Of a DNA stretch of 33,652 nucleotides, positions 25,463 to 33,404 are shown piece after piece. The notes under the pieces are model-generated. The model made no database searches. It was not told the DNA's origin and worked only from the letters and a program-made list of their open reading frames with translations. The DNA is from CAZAGD01 sp049699975 (GTDB lineage: Bacteria; Desulfobacterota; SM23-61). Each line of letters begins with the position of its first letter. Positions within the stretch are counted from its first letter, which is position 1. The position numbers were made by a program, and so were the translations under genes. The DNA lies in contig JBNAWB010000013.1 in NCBI GenBank assembly GCA_049699975.1, positions 1-33,652 of the forward strand, given 5' to 3'.

Positions 25463-26029
25463 CTATTTTCTCTCGTAAATTTGTACGCCCATTTCTAAGG
25501 TTACCAGCAAATGCGGATATTTTTCTTCTTTGCGCTCAATCTTTAGTTGATCCACAGATATTAAAAAAGGCAGACGTTCAATATTCCCTATAAATCTTTC
25601 CAAGCTTGGATAAGTGGCCCACATGATCATTTGCACGCTTACTTTCTTATACTCAGCATTTTTTCCTTTTGCTTCCACCTCCTCAGACAATTTTGCCTCT
25701 TGCGGAGTGAGCGAAATTATTTTTATTGGCAATTGTTCACTATCTTTAGCCAATTGTTTTAAAAAAGTGCGCAATTCTTCTCCGCGCAGCAGCCGGGCGC
25801 GATAAACTTGCATCTCTTTTTCCAGGCGGGCAATCTCGCGCTCTGTGGTTTCCACTCCCTGACGGAAAGCCATGGCTTGGGTAAGTTTTGACTCGATGGC
25901 GGACAGCTCAGCTTTCAATTCCAAGATTTTCTTTTTTTGGGGCATATAATAGAAATGATCGAAAGCCCAAATAGCCACCGCCAGGATGGCTAAAAAAATC
26001 ATTATTTTTTCACGATTTCTTAAGACCAT
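25463..26029 (-). CDS. mshJ: MshJ/PilO-like inner-membrane pilus alignment protein
   Basis: This 188-residue bitopic protein has a short basic cytoplasmic start, a membrane helix (about 7-25) and a coiled coil (about 30-75). A ferredoxin-like periplasmic domain follows, in which YKKVSVQMIMWATYPSLERFIGNIERLP matches the PilO pattern '...G.Y..l..Fl..le.lpr'. PilO homologues dimerise with PilN and connect the inner-membrane platform to PilP and the secretin. The gene starts 14 bases after the PilM-PilN fusion and is followed by a 71-base gap. It could also be called GspM-like, but the pilus context favours MshJ. Confidence 0.85.
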   Translation of the reverse strand: MVLRNREKIMIFLAILAVAIWAFDHFYYMPQKKKILELKAELSAIESKLTQAMAFRQGVETTEREIARLEKEMQVYRARLLRGEELRTFLKQLAKDSEQLPIKIISLTPQEAKLSEEVEAKGKNAEYKKVSVQMIMWATYPSLERFIGNIERLPFLISVDQLKIERKEEKYPHLLVTLEMGVQIYERK

Positions 26030-26043
26030 TTTTCTAACCTTTA

Positions 26044-27729
26044 CTACTTTCTCTGCCTTTCCAAATCAAGATCACTAACTATTTCAAAATGCATGGCTGG
26101 AGCAGTAAATTGTTTATTTTCGCCAGCGGCCACTAATTTTACATTCCGGAATAAAGATGATTTCTCTAAGCGCTCCAACAGTTGGGCTAAAGCGCTTAAA
26201 CATTGCGCATTTTGGCCAAATGTCACGCCCAAGATCTGGAGTTCTTTTTCACCTATGTTAGATAAACTTCCTTTTTGCCCAGTCAACCCTTTAGGCACCA
26301 TACTTAATTGGGTTATGGTTACGTTAGCCGGAATTAAACTGCGCATCTCTGCCAAAATCTCCCGGTGCGATAACGGCCCGACTTGAGCCGAGGAGAGGAA
26401 CAATAAATTCTGCTTCATTTGTCTCTCTTTTTCCTTTAATGAAGAAAGGGTGAGCGGGAGCCTCTCCAAGTCTTGTAACTGAACGATCTTCTGTTCATAT
26501 TCTTTTTGTAACCGACTCAAATCCCCTTGCCCGCCCCAGATCAAAAAAGCAAAAATGGCGGCAGCTAAAGAAGAACCCAAATAATATGGGTTACTTCCCT
26601 GGCGCAGACGGGAAGCCCAAGATTTTTTTTCGGGCAGAAAATTCATTTCTTTAATTGGCGGTAAGGCTACGCCGGCAGCTAAGGCTAATTGGGGGCCTAA
26701 TTCTTCCAGGGTCTGGGGGTCGATATTTTGGGGATCAAATGGCAGAAACTTCCAGGGGTTGAATCTTTCCACAGGCAGACGAAGCTCTTGACTTAAATAA
26801 AAGGCCATATTCTTCATGTTAGCTCCGCCACCGCAGAGGAGCAGGCGGTCTATGTTTTTGCCGCTTATCTGGGCCCGGAAATATTCCAAGGAGCGCGAAA
26901 TTTCTCCTACCAGCCTCTCCAAAACGGGCCGCATCAAAAAAGTTATCTTAGCTATACTGATCGATTCCCCAGGAATACTGGGAAATGGTCCTTGAACTGG
27001 TATGCCAATTATTTGTTTTATTTTTTCCGCCCGGGTAAACAGGAGGTGCGGCTTTTCTCCAGGATCGAGGCCTTCGCGAATGGCTCGGGTGAAATCTGCC
27101 CCCCCAGGAATAATTTCTCTACTAAATTGCAAAACTCCTTTCTGCCAAATATAGATCCCCGTTTTTTCAGCACCCATATCTAAAATAGCCAAATCTTCTG
27201 CGGACGCATTTTCTTGGCAAGTTAAAATTAAGTTCCAAAGGGCAAAGGGAGCGACATCGAGATGAGTTGGTTTAATCTCCGCTTTGGCGGCGATAGTCAA
27301 AAGACGTTCGAGGGTACTTTGTGGACAAGCCACGGCAATTAAATCCAATCGGGGCGACCCTCCTTCTTCTGGCTTTTCCCCTAAGATATGGAAACGTACT
27401 TCCATAGCTTCTATGGACTGGGGGATCTGGTTTTTTAATTCCCAGCGGACAGCTTCTTTCAATTCCTCTGGGGGCATAGCCGGAAGGGAAAGTCGGCGGA
27501 TATGCATCCCTGTTCCTGAACAAACCAATCTAACTTTTTGAGGCTTTAGATTTATTTCGTGGAAGATAGCTTTGAGCACTTCCTTGCCGAAGCTTAAATC
27601 TTTTTCCTCTTCCCAGGGGATAGCCTTGACAGCTAAATGAGTAAGCAGAGGCCCCCTTTCGCCTATTTTGAAGGCTACCAACTTAACTGTTTGGCTACCC
27701 AAATCAACACCTATGAGATTATGCGCCAT
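26044..27729 (-). CDS. mshI: PilM-PilN fusion protein (MshI/GspL-like)
   Basis: This 561-residue protein joins two pilus parts normally studied as PilM and PilN. Residues about 1-355 form an actin-like cytoplasmic PilM domain: GVDLGSQTVKLV phosphate-1 motif (7-18), LDMGAEKTGIYI (183-194), PGGADFTRAI, and LLLCGGGANMKNM (296-308). At about 360 comes the PilN-type motif EMNFLPEKK, which in free PilN (INLLPWR-like) binds the PilM groove. Then follow a membrane helix (about 381-399), a coiled coil and a ferredoxin-like periplasmic domain to the end. There is no frameshift or internal stop. GspL and some MshI proteins have this plan. It links the motor in the cytoplasm to MshJ in the periplasm. Confidence 0.92.
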   Translation of the reverse strand: MAHNLIGVDLGSQTVKLVAFKIGERGPLLTHLAVKAIPWEEEKDLSFGKEVLKAIFHEINLKPQKVRLVCSGTGMHIRRLSLPAMPPEELKEAVRWELKNQIPQSIEAMEVRFHILGEKPEEGGSPRLDLIAVACPQSTLERLLTIAAKAEIKPTHLDVAPFALWNLILTCQENASAEDLAILDMGAEKTGIYIWQKGVLQFSREIIPGGADFTRAIREGLDPGEKPHLLFTRAEKIKQIIGIPVQGPFPSIPGESISIAKITFLMRPVLERLVGEISRSLEYFRAQISGKNIDRLLLCGGGANMKNMAFYLSQELRLPVERFNPWKFLPFDPQNIDPQTLEELGPQLALAAGVALPPIKEMNFLPEKKSWASRLRQGSNPYYLGSSLAAAIFAFLIWGGQGDLSRLQKEYEQKIVQLQDLERLPLTLSSLKEKERQMKQNLLFLSSAQVGPLSHREILAEMRSLIPANVTITQLSMVPKGLTGQKGSLSNIGEKELQILGVTFGQNAQCLSALAQLLERLEKSSLFRNVKLVAAGENKQFTAPAMHFEIVSDLDLERQRK

Positions 27730-27831
27730 GTCTTTGTCCTCTTTATTTTTCCTATCCCTTAAGGCTCATTTCGTCTTTTAAAAAAGAAAGCAAGAGACCC
27801 AAGCGAGCCTAATTATCATAAGTTAAAAAAT

Positions 27832-28617
27832 TTAACATCCGGGCAAACCGTCACCATCAGCATCTAAATTAAAAGCATAGCTTTTCCCCGCCGCAGTATA
27901 AAAAGTAATTAAAATATGCGCTCCATTGTTGACCTCGCTATTCCATTCAATAGTGACTGGAATAACCGCGGCCGGCAGAATTGTCTGCTGTCCACCGCCC
28001 GTATTGAAATTTTCGGCCGGCTGGCCATTTTGATAATTACCAGCAAATTTTTGCACCCCATCCATATCTAAGCGGACAATCCGGCGCGTGGGCGGACTTT
28101 GGTTCCATGAGGCAGCAAAGGCAGTGAAGATCACATTTTCATCCCGCACATTTTGGATAAAGAACCGAGCTTGGCGGTTGGGCGTAGCCCAACAGGGAGG
28201 AGGTGATGCTGGAGCAAAAATTAAGCGCAAAAAGCTGGAAAAATTACTTAAAGAAACCACCCGCCGGACGAAGGAATTAGAGATTTCTCCCGTAGAGGTT
28301 AAGGTATCCGTAGTCCTATCGTACTGGATGAGGAAGCGCCCATTTCCTAAGTTACGTTGGCAAACAGAGGCATTATTCAACCGTTCTAGATCGGGTGGGG
28401 TCCGCCAACCTTGGTCAGCACTGTACCGCAGTCCATATTCCAATCCGGACTGGGCTAAAGCTAAGGCCGGCAGGGAATGGAGGGGGAAAATAACGCTCTT
28501 ATGTTTCATAGGTATTAAATAAGAAAGCACATAGCCTAAAGTAGTCAAAAGAAGCAGGGCCATAATTAAGAAAAGAAGGGAAATTCCTTTTTCTCCTTTA
28601 CCAGATCTTGGGCTCAT
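27832..28617 (-). CDS. MshP/PilX-like minor prepilin with C-terminal DxDxDG loop
   Basis: This 261-residue protein has a short basic leader (MSPRSGKGEKG) followed by ISLLFLIMALLLLTTLGYVLSYL. This is the prepilin-like helix of the PilX/MshP/GspK group, which lacks Glu+5 (Phe here). A large C-terminal domain follows with cysteines near 86, 142 and at the last residue. The very end reads NLDADGDGLPGC: Asp252, 254 and 256 make an EF-hand or thrombospondin-type-3-like calcium loop. By position after the MshO-like gene it corresponds to mshP. It would sit at the pilus tip as a priming subunit. A 102-base gap separates it from the assembly genes. Confidence 0.72.
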   Translation of the reverse strand: MSPRSGKGEKGISLLFLIMALLLLTTLGYVLSYLIPMKHKSVIFPLHSLPALALAQSGLEYGLRYSADQGWRTPPDLERLNNASVCQRNLGNGRFLIQYDRTTDTLTSTGEISNSFVRRVVSLSNFSSFLRLIFAPASPPPCWATPNRQARFFIQNVRDENVIFTAFAASWNQSPPTRRIVRLDMDGVQKFAGNYQNGQPAENFNTGGGQQTILPAAVIPVTIEWNSEVNNGAHILITFYTAAGKSYAFNLDADGDGLPGC

Positions 28618-28622
28618 AAAAA

Positions 28623-29162
28623 CTATCTCTCCTGCCAGTTAGCTAAAAAGTTCTTAAATCCAGTAGCAGCTGATAGATTCCGCGGATAAACTTTAGTTTG
28701 TAAAGTCACCCTTTCGCCATTACTCCCCGAAAGAGTAAGGACTATCTTCATTTCTTCGTTGCCCGCAGCGCGGCTCACGGAAAAAGTAGCCACATTTTCG
28801 GCCAGTGGGCTAACCAAAGCTGGAGAAGTCTTCACCTTTTCTAAAATTTGGCCAACCTGGCGATAAATAATATTTTCATTGCTTACGTCTCCAGCCGTAG
28901 CGTGCGTCCGGGTAAAGGAAAGAATCTGGCCACTACTTCCAGCTGCTGGGGAAGAAATATTCTGGGCATCCCGCAAGTCTCGGCAAATCTTCTCTAAGGC
29001 AATCCGGGCTTCATCACTAAGCGCTTTTTGGTTGACCGCTAAAGAATATAAGCTCACACTATCCACTAAAAAATAGATGGTCAGACCAGCTATGGTGGAA
29101 AGGATGACGATGACCATGATCATTTCTATTAAAGTAAAGCCGAGGCCAGATTTAATCTGCAT
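28623..29162 (-). CDS. MshO/PilW-like minor prepilin
   Basis: This 179-residue prepilin has the leader MQIKSGLG cut before FTLIE (Phe+1, Glu+5) and a hydrophobic helix to about residue 30. The segment LSDEARIALEKICRDLRDAQNIS is typical of the alpha-helix end in MshO/PilW/GspJ proteins. The beta-rich tail is about 110 residues long. It contains no cysteine pair besides the single helix Cys. It lies 12 bases after the MshD-like gene and five bases before the MshP-like gene, matching mshD-mshO-mshP. It is presumed part of the minor-pilin tip complex. Confidence 0.83.
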   Translation of the reverse strand: MQIKSGLGFTLIEMIMVIVILSTIAGLTIYFLVDSVSLYSLAVNQKALSDEARIALEKICRDLRDAQNISSPAAGSSGQILSFTRTHATAGDVSNENIIYRQVGQILEKVKTSPALVSPLAENVATFSVSRAAGNEEMKIVLTLSGSNGERVTLQTKVYPRNLSAATGFKNFLANWQER

Positions 29163-29174
29163 ATCCTTTTCCTT

Positions 29175-29576
29175 TTAGGGAAAATTAGTAACTACTGCCC
29201 ATAATTCATATGTCCTATGCTCTGGATCTTGGATACGCACCAGGATTCTTTTATAGCCCAGATCCACGCCCACTAAATTAAAATTGCTGTCTACCAGGGC
29301 GATGGACCACTGCCAGCGGAAATCTGGTAAATCCGCTGGAGTATAAGGCGTCAGGGCCACAGGAGCTAAAGCAGGTTGGTCATAGGCATATTTTAAAAAT
29401 TCTTCTAATTTCTGTTGGGCTAAATACATTGCTTTCGTCGCCATTTCTGGTTCGCTGCTCCCTTTAATTCCAGCCATAAAAGGAACGACTATGGCCGGCA
29501 GCAAGATGCCGGCTAAGACGATGAGGATGATGATTTCTAGGAGCGTAAAACCTTTTTCTTTTTTCTTAGGCATCAA
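29175..29576 (-). CDS. MshD/PilV-like minor prepilin
   Basis: This 133-residue prepilin has the leader MMPKKKEKG cut before FTLLE and the helix IIILIVLAGILLPAIV. The segment ATKAMYLAQQKLEEFL resembles MshD/PilV/GspI proteins, where the helix ends in a similar AxxLAxxKLEE pattern. The C-terminal part is short and ends in WAVVTNFP. It overlaps the MshC-like gene by ATGA. The order C-D-O-P is kept as in msh loci. The assignment to MshD rather than a general PilV type rests mainly on this order. Confidence 0.8.
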   Translation of the reverse strand: MMPKKKEKGFTLLEIIILIVLAGILLPAIVVPFMAGIKGSSEPEMATKAMYLAQQKLEEFLKYAYDQPALAPVALTPYTPADLPDFRWQWSIALVDSNFNLVGVDLGYKRILVRIQDPEHRTYELWAVVTNFP

Positions 29577-30046
29577 GATATATTCACTTTTCCCGTATAA
29601 GTTAAGACTGTTATTCTTTTCGTTTCCCCCTGGCCAACGATAGTTAAAGCACTTCCCCCACCTACTACCGGTTCGCCATAGGAGTTGAAGGTGATGGTCA
29701 AACTATTTCCGCATCTTACCCCTGCGGGAAGCTGCCCAGATGGATCAAAAGCATGCGCAGGCTGAAAAGAATAAGTATTAGAACCCGCATTAAAGACTAC
29801 GCTCTTGTTCATTCCCGTGGTCATAGCCCATTCTTGGGCATAGCGAATATCGGCCGCCACCATAAAAGCTGCTCCGGCAACCGCAGCCTTTGTGGGTATT
29901 ACCCAGTCCGGGCGAGGAATAAAAGTCGCGGAAAGTATTCCTACTATGAGGATGACTACAATTATTTCCAGGAAAGTCATCCCCCCTAAAGATTTAAATT
30001 GCTTATGCCGGAAAGCCAAAATTTCTTTCCCTCCTTTTCTCTTCAT
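29573..30046 (-). CDS. MshC/GspH/FimT-like minor prepilin
   Basis: This 157-residue prepilin has a leader that is long for the class (22 residues, rich in Lys, Gly and His) and ends in GG. Cleavage after Gly22 would leave Met-Thr-Phe-Leu-Glu, so Glu+5 is kept but +1 is Met instead of Phe. The helix is FLEIIVVILIVGILSATFIP. The segment MVAADIRYAQEWAMTTG is the hallmark of GspH/FimT pilins. The C-terminal end has VGQGETKRITVLTYTGKVNI, also typical. ATG 30046 lies four bases after the mshG stop, which supports the long leader. It corresponds to mshC. Confidence 0.85.
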   Translation of the reverse strand: MKRKGGKEILAFRHKQFKSLGGMTFLEIIVVILIVGILSATFIPRPDWVIPTKAAVAGAAFMVAADIRYAQEWAMTTGMNKSVVFNAGSNTYSFQPAHAFDPSGQLPAGVRCGNSLTITFNSYGEPVVGGGSALTIVGQGETKRITVLTYTGKVNIS

Positions 30047-30050
30047 CTCT

Positions 30051-31268
30051 TCAACGAAATAAGGCAGCCATATTCCACCAGGGTAGGAACACCGCTAAGG
30101 CTAAAAACATTACTACTACCCCCAAGCCTAAGGTTAAGACTGGTTCGATTAAAGTGGACATTTTTTTGATAGCATTATCAATCTCCCGATCATAATATTC
30201 GCTAACCCTCAGCAGCATACCATCTAACGTTCCCGAAGATTCGCCAATAGAAACCATTTGTACTACCAAGGGCGTAAATTTTTTGGTCTCTTTCATGGCT
30301 AAAGCTAAGTTCTTACCAGTTTTGATCTTCCGCCTTATCTCTTCGATGGCCTGAGAGATTTCATAGTTATCAATAGTAGCTGCCGCAATTTCCAAAGTCT
30401 GCAAAATGGGGACCCCGCTGCGATTGAGCATGACAAATATAAAAGCGAAGCGGGAAAGGGCCACCTTTAAAAATATCGCCCCTAAAAGGGGGAGGCGAAT
30501 CTTTAATCTATCCCAAAGGGCGCGGCCATTAGCGGTCCGTAAAAATTGGTTAAGGCCCAGCAATAAAGCAACTCCCGCAGCTAAAATTAAGTACCAGTTA
30601 TTTTGAAAAAATTCATTACTACTGAGCAAAAGGCGGGTCGGCCAAGGCAAGGGCGTCTTAAATTGGGCAAAAATCTGGGCAAATCTGGGAATCACAAAGG
30701 TCATTAAGACCACCAAAGCTACGCTTAAAGCCAAAATGATAATTTTCGGATAGCGCGTTGCTTCTTTTACCTTTTGTTTAGTATTTAATTCCCTTTCGGC
30801 TAAGCTAATAAATCTATCCAGAGCTTCTCCTAACATTCCCGAGGTTTCTCCGGCACGGACCATATTTACATATACCAAAGGGAATGCTTGCGAGTGCCTG
30901 GCCATAGCCTCGGAAAGAGTACTGCCTCCTTCCACTTGGCGTTTTACCTTTTCTAAGATGGTCTTGAGTTTTCTGTTCTCTGTCTGCTCCAGGATACTTT
31001 CCAGGCCGCTCAAGAGGGGTAAGCCAGCTTTATAAAGAGTGGAGAGCTGTTGGGTGAAGAAAATAAGGTCCGTAAGTTTTACTCTTTGGAACCTTTCCCA
31101 AATATGCCCCAGATCTGGAGCACCTTCTCTTCTTTCTTCTTTCAGGGCAATGGGAAAATATCCCAACTGCCAAAGCCTCTCTCCGGCCGCCTCCAGCGAA
31201 GGGGCTTCAATCACCCCGGAAAGGGGACGCCCCCATTTATCTCTTACGCGATACTTAAAACTGCCCAT
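30051..31268 (-). CDS. mshG: MshG/PilC inner-membrane platform protein
   Basis: This 405-residue polytopic protein is the platform on which the assembly ATPase acts. It has an N-terminal segment FKYRVRDKWGRPLSGVIEA and two T2SSF domains (about 68-190 and 270-395). The repeated core patterns are FTQQLSTLYKAGLPLLSGLE and FIFVMLNRSGVPILQTLE, each with a later G.TSG/G.SSG turn (RAGETSGMLGEAL, SIGESSGTLDGML). Membrane helices lie near 170-190, 222-242 and 375-398. It lies three bases after the response regulator gene, so the regulators and the pilus genes are probably one transcript. Confidence 0.96.
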   Translation of the reverse strand: MGSFKYRVRDKWGRPLSGVIEAPSLEAAGERLWQLGYFPIALKEERREGAPDLGHIWERFQRVKLTDLIFFTQQLSTLYKAGLPLLSGLESILEQTENRKLKTILEKVKRQVEGGSTLSEAMARHSQAFPLVYVNMVRAGETSGMLGEALDRFISLAERELNTKQKVKEATRYPKIIILALSVALVVLMTFVIPRFAQIFAQFKTPLPWPTRLLLSSNEFFQNNWYLILAAGVALLLGLNQFLRTANGRALWDRLKIRLPLLGAIFLKVALSRFAFIFVMLNRSGVPILQTLEIAAATIDNYEISQAIEEIRRKIKTGKNLALAMKETKKFTPLVVQMVSIGESSGTLDGMLLRVSEYYDREIDNAIKKMSTLIEPVLTLGLGVVVMFLALAVFLPWWNMAALFR

Positions 31269-31271
31269 GTT

Positions 31272-31652
31272 CTACGCTCTTGCGGAAACATATTTCTTGA
31301 TGCTATTGACCAACTCATCTAAGTCAAATGGTTTAGTAATATATTCATCGGCTCCAGTCTCTTTGCCCAAAAGACGATCTTTCTCTTGGGATCTGGCGGT
31401 CAACATGATAATGGGAATGTGTTTATATTTTTCATCAAACTTCAGAAAACGGCATATTTTATAGCCATCAATCTTGGGCAACATTAAGTCTAAGATAATC
31501 AAATCTGGTTTTTCTTTCCGGGCCAAATGCAAACCTTCTTCGCCATTGTAGGCCACCAAGACTTGATAACCTTCTAACTCTAAGGGAAAACGAATTGTTT
31601 CCACTAAATCAATTTCATCATCGATAATTAAAATTCGGGGCGAATTCATCAT
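31272..31652 (-). CDS. single-domain (CheY-like) response regulator
   Basis: This 126-residue receiver domain has no output domain. It has the acidic pair Asp11/Asp12, phospho-acceptor Asp55 in LIILDLMLPK, Thr85 in MLTAR and Lys107 in YITKPF, so it should be phosphorylatable. The start MMNSPRILIIDDEID overlaps the kinase gene by ATGA, and the next gene, mshG, starts three bases later. It very probably receives phosphate from the adjacent hybrid kinase. It must act by protein contact, perhaps on the pilus motor or on another relay protein. That target is inference from position only. Confidence 0.93.
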   Translation of the reverse strand: MMNSPRILIIDDEIDLVETIRFPLELEGYQVLVAYNGEEGLHLARKEKPDLIILDLMLPKIDGYKICRFLKFDEKYKHIPIIMLTARSQEKDRLLGKETGADEYITKPFDLDELVNSIKKYVSARA

Positions 31653-33190
31653 TTACTTTGCAAATCCTCCTGGGCTTTCTGAAATAATTCTCGGGGTGAA
31701 AGGGCGTCCTCAGGAAAAGTAGCCATACCTATCGCTACTTTGGGCGGGGTTTGCCATTTAAGGGCTAACTTTTTTTGGAGATTTTCCTGGAAGCGCCCCC
31801 GCACTACTTGGGCCCCTTCTTTATCCACTCCTAACAGGGCGGCTAAAATCTTTTCTTTTTCCCGCACTAAAATAATATCTGCTTTGCGGCAAATACTTTC
31901 CCGCGCTATTTTCTCCAAATCTTGCAAAATAATCTCCTTTTCCTCTCCTGGCGGGTCGCTTATTTCTACGAGCAAAAGAGATAAAGGAGATTGGTTATCC
32001 CGCGCGCGCTGGAATTCTCTGTCTAAGATATAACGGAATTGAACTTCCCTCCTCTCCCCTCGGGAAAGAGGCAGAGTAAAAGTAAAAATACTCCCTTTCT
32101 CTGGTTCACTCTGCACGAAAATTTTCCCTTTCTGGGCTTCCACTAATCCTTTAGTAATCGCCAAACCTAAACCAGTTCCTCCATGAGATCTTTGCAGAGA
32201 ATTCTCTACTTGATAAAATTTTTCGAATATTTTATCCAGGTGCTCAGCAGGAATGCCTATCCCTGTATCCTTGACGGCAATGGCCATCATGCCTTCCTCA
32301 CCAGCAAGCGGTTCTGCTGAAATCACTATTTCTCCTTTTTCCGGAGTAAACTTCAAAGAATTACTTATTAAATTGCTTAATATCTGCTCCACTTTCTCTT
32401 TATCTCCATAAACTGGTGGTAGCTCAGCAGGTAGATCTAATCTTAATTGAATCGATTTTTCTTCCGCCTGCGGTTTAAAAGAATAAAATATTAACTCTAA
32501 AATGCTCCGCAAATTTAGTTCTTCTAATTTCATGACCATCTTTCCTGACTCTATGCGGGAAAGATTAAGGAGGTCATTTAAAATATTCATCAGCCGATTT
32601 ATATTCCTTTCGGCCATGGCTAAGAACTTTTTTTGATTTTCATTGAGCTCTCCTACTTTTTCCAGGAGTAACAATTGGACGGCATTTTTTATCGCCGTTA
32701 GAGGAGTACGCAGTTCATGGGAGGCTACTGCTACAAATTCTGACTTGATTTGGTCCAATTTTTTCAACTCGCTAATTGATTCTTCCAGTTGACTTATTAG
32801 CTTACTCATATGGTTAAGGCGTTGCCTCTCTTCCATGGCCTTATTAAGACGGACGAGTATTTCAGGTAGATTAAATGGTTTGCTTAAAAAATCGCTAGCC
32901 CCGCGTCGGACTGCTTCCAAGGCCGCGTCGATCGATCCATGCCCACTCATAACCACCGTAGCAATTTCTGGCCGTCTCTTAGATATTTCGTTTACTAATT
33001 GCAAACCATCCATTTTAGGCATCCGCATATCAGTTAAAACTAAATCAAATTTAGAGTTCTCAATTTTTTGTAACGCTTCTTCTCCGTCTTTAGCCACTTC
33101 TACTCGATAACCGCCCATCTGCGTTAGCGCTTGGTAAAGAAGTTGACGAATATCTTTTTCATCGTCAACGATGAGGATCCCTTTCTCCAT
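31649..33190 (-). CDS. receiver-histidine kinase with degenerate GGDEF-like tail
   Basis: This 513-residue cytoplasmic protein has no membrane segment. The receiver domain (1-120) has Asp9/Asp10, Asp54 and Lys104. A coiled coil (about 118-150) leads to HisKA with His158 in ASHELRTP. The HATPase domain follows with N box (Asn273/Asn277), DTGIGIP (308-314) and GGTGLGLA (337-344). The tail (about 385-513) looks like a GGDEF domain: LDREFQRARDNQSPLSLLLVEI near its start and VAIGMATFPEDA near its end. The central GG[DE]EF loop is missing, so no cyclase activity is expected. It lies between the HTH gene (26-base overlap) and the single-domain regulator (4-base overlap). Confidence 0.93.
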   Translation of the reverse strand: MEKGILIVDDEKDIRQLLYQALTQMGGYRVEVAKDGEEALQKIENSKFDLVLTDMRMPKMDGLQLVNEISKRRPEIATVVMSGHGSIDAALEAVRRGASDFLSKPFNLPEILVRLNKAMEERQRLNHMSKLISQLEESISELKKLDQIKSEFVAVASHELRTPLTAIKNAVQLLLLEKVGELNENQKKFLAMAERNINRLMNILNDLLNLSRIESGKMVMKLEELNLRSILELIFYSFKPQAEEKSIQLRLDLPAELPPVYGDKEKVEQILSNLISNSLKFTPEKGEIVISAEPLAGEEGMMAIAVKDTGIGIPAEHLDKIFEKFYQVENSLQRSHGGTGLGLAITKGLVEAQKGKIFVQSEPEKGSIFTFTLPLSRGERREVQFRYILDREFQRARDNQSPLSLLLVEISDPPGEEKEIILQDLEKIARESICRKADIILVREKEKILAALLGVDKEGAQVVRGRFQENLQKKLALKWQTPPKVAIGMATFPEDALSPRELFQKAQEDLQSK

Positions 33191-33383
33191 AGCTGGATTT
33201 TTCTCCTATAATGGTCAATTTATCTCTTCCTGACAACCAGGCATCGAGAGCATCTTTTTTAAATCTCCAGCTCCCCCCTACTTTTCGTCCCGGAATCTCA
33301 CCTTGCTTAACTAAACGGTAAAGGGTCCGCACATGGACGCTCAAATATGCCGCTGCTTCTTTCGGCGTCAGCACTTCTTTCAT
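33165..33383 (-). CDS. small excisionase/MerR-like helix-turn-helix protein
   Basis: This 72-residue protein is made almost wholly of a winged HTH of the 'excisionase family' type: LTPKEAAAYLSVHVRTLYRLVKQGEIPGRKVGGSWRFKKDALDAWL. The tail of about 20 residues overlaps the start of the kinase gene by 26 bases in another frame. AAGGGAGA lies upstream of ATG 33383. It is the first gene of the pilus block. A perfect 14-base palindrome stands 22 bases before its start, as expected for a self-controlling repressor. No integrase or phage gene is present, so a transcriptional role is more likely than excision. Confidence 0.9.
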   Translation of the reverse strand: MKEVLTPKEAAAYLSVHVRTLYRLVKQGEIPGRKVGGSWRFKKDALDAWLSGRDKLTIIGEKSSYGERDPHR

Positions 33384-33404
33384 AAATCTTTCTCCCTTAA
33401 AGTA

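Noticed and set aside
27730..27831. Terminator or internal promoter between the mshP-like gene and mshI
   Set aside because: Only a six-base inverted repeat (AGGCTC/GAGCCT, 27762-27767 and 27805-27810) with a 37-base loop is seen, and no convincing -35/-10 pair at correct spacing.
19098..31268. Type II secretion system instead of a pilus
   Set aside because: The MshN/MshM/MshL set, the C-D-O-P minor pilins, a PilO/PilP pair and the MshEN domain fit MSHA pili. There is no GspG-type pseudopilin with a calcium site.
33165..33383. Phage excisionase marking a prophage or integrative element
   Set aside because: No integrase, att-like repeat or phage gene is near, and the gene is embedded in the regulator-pilus block.
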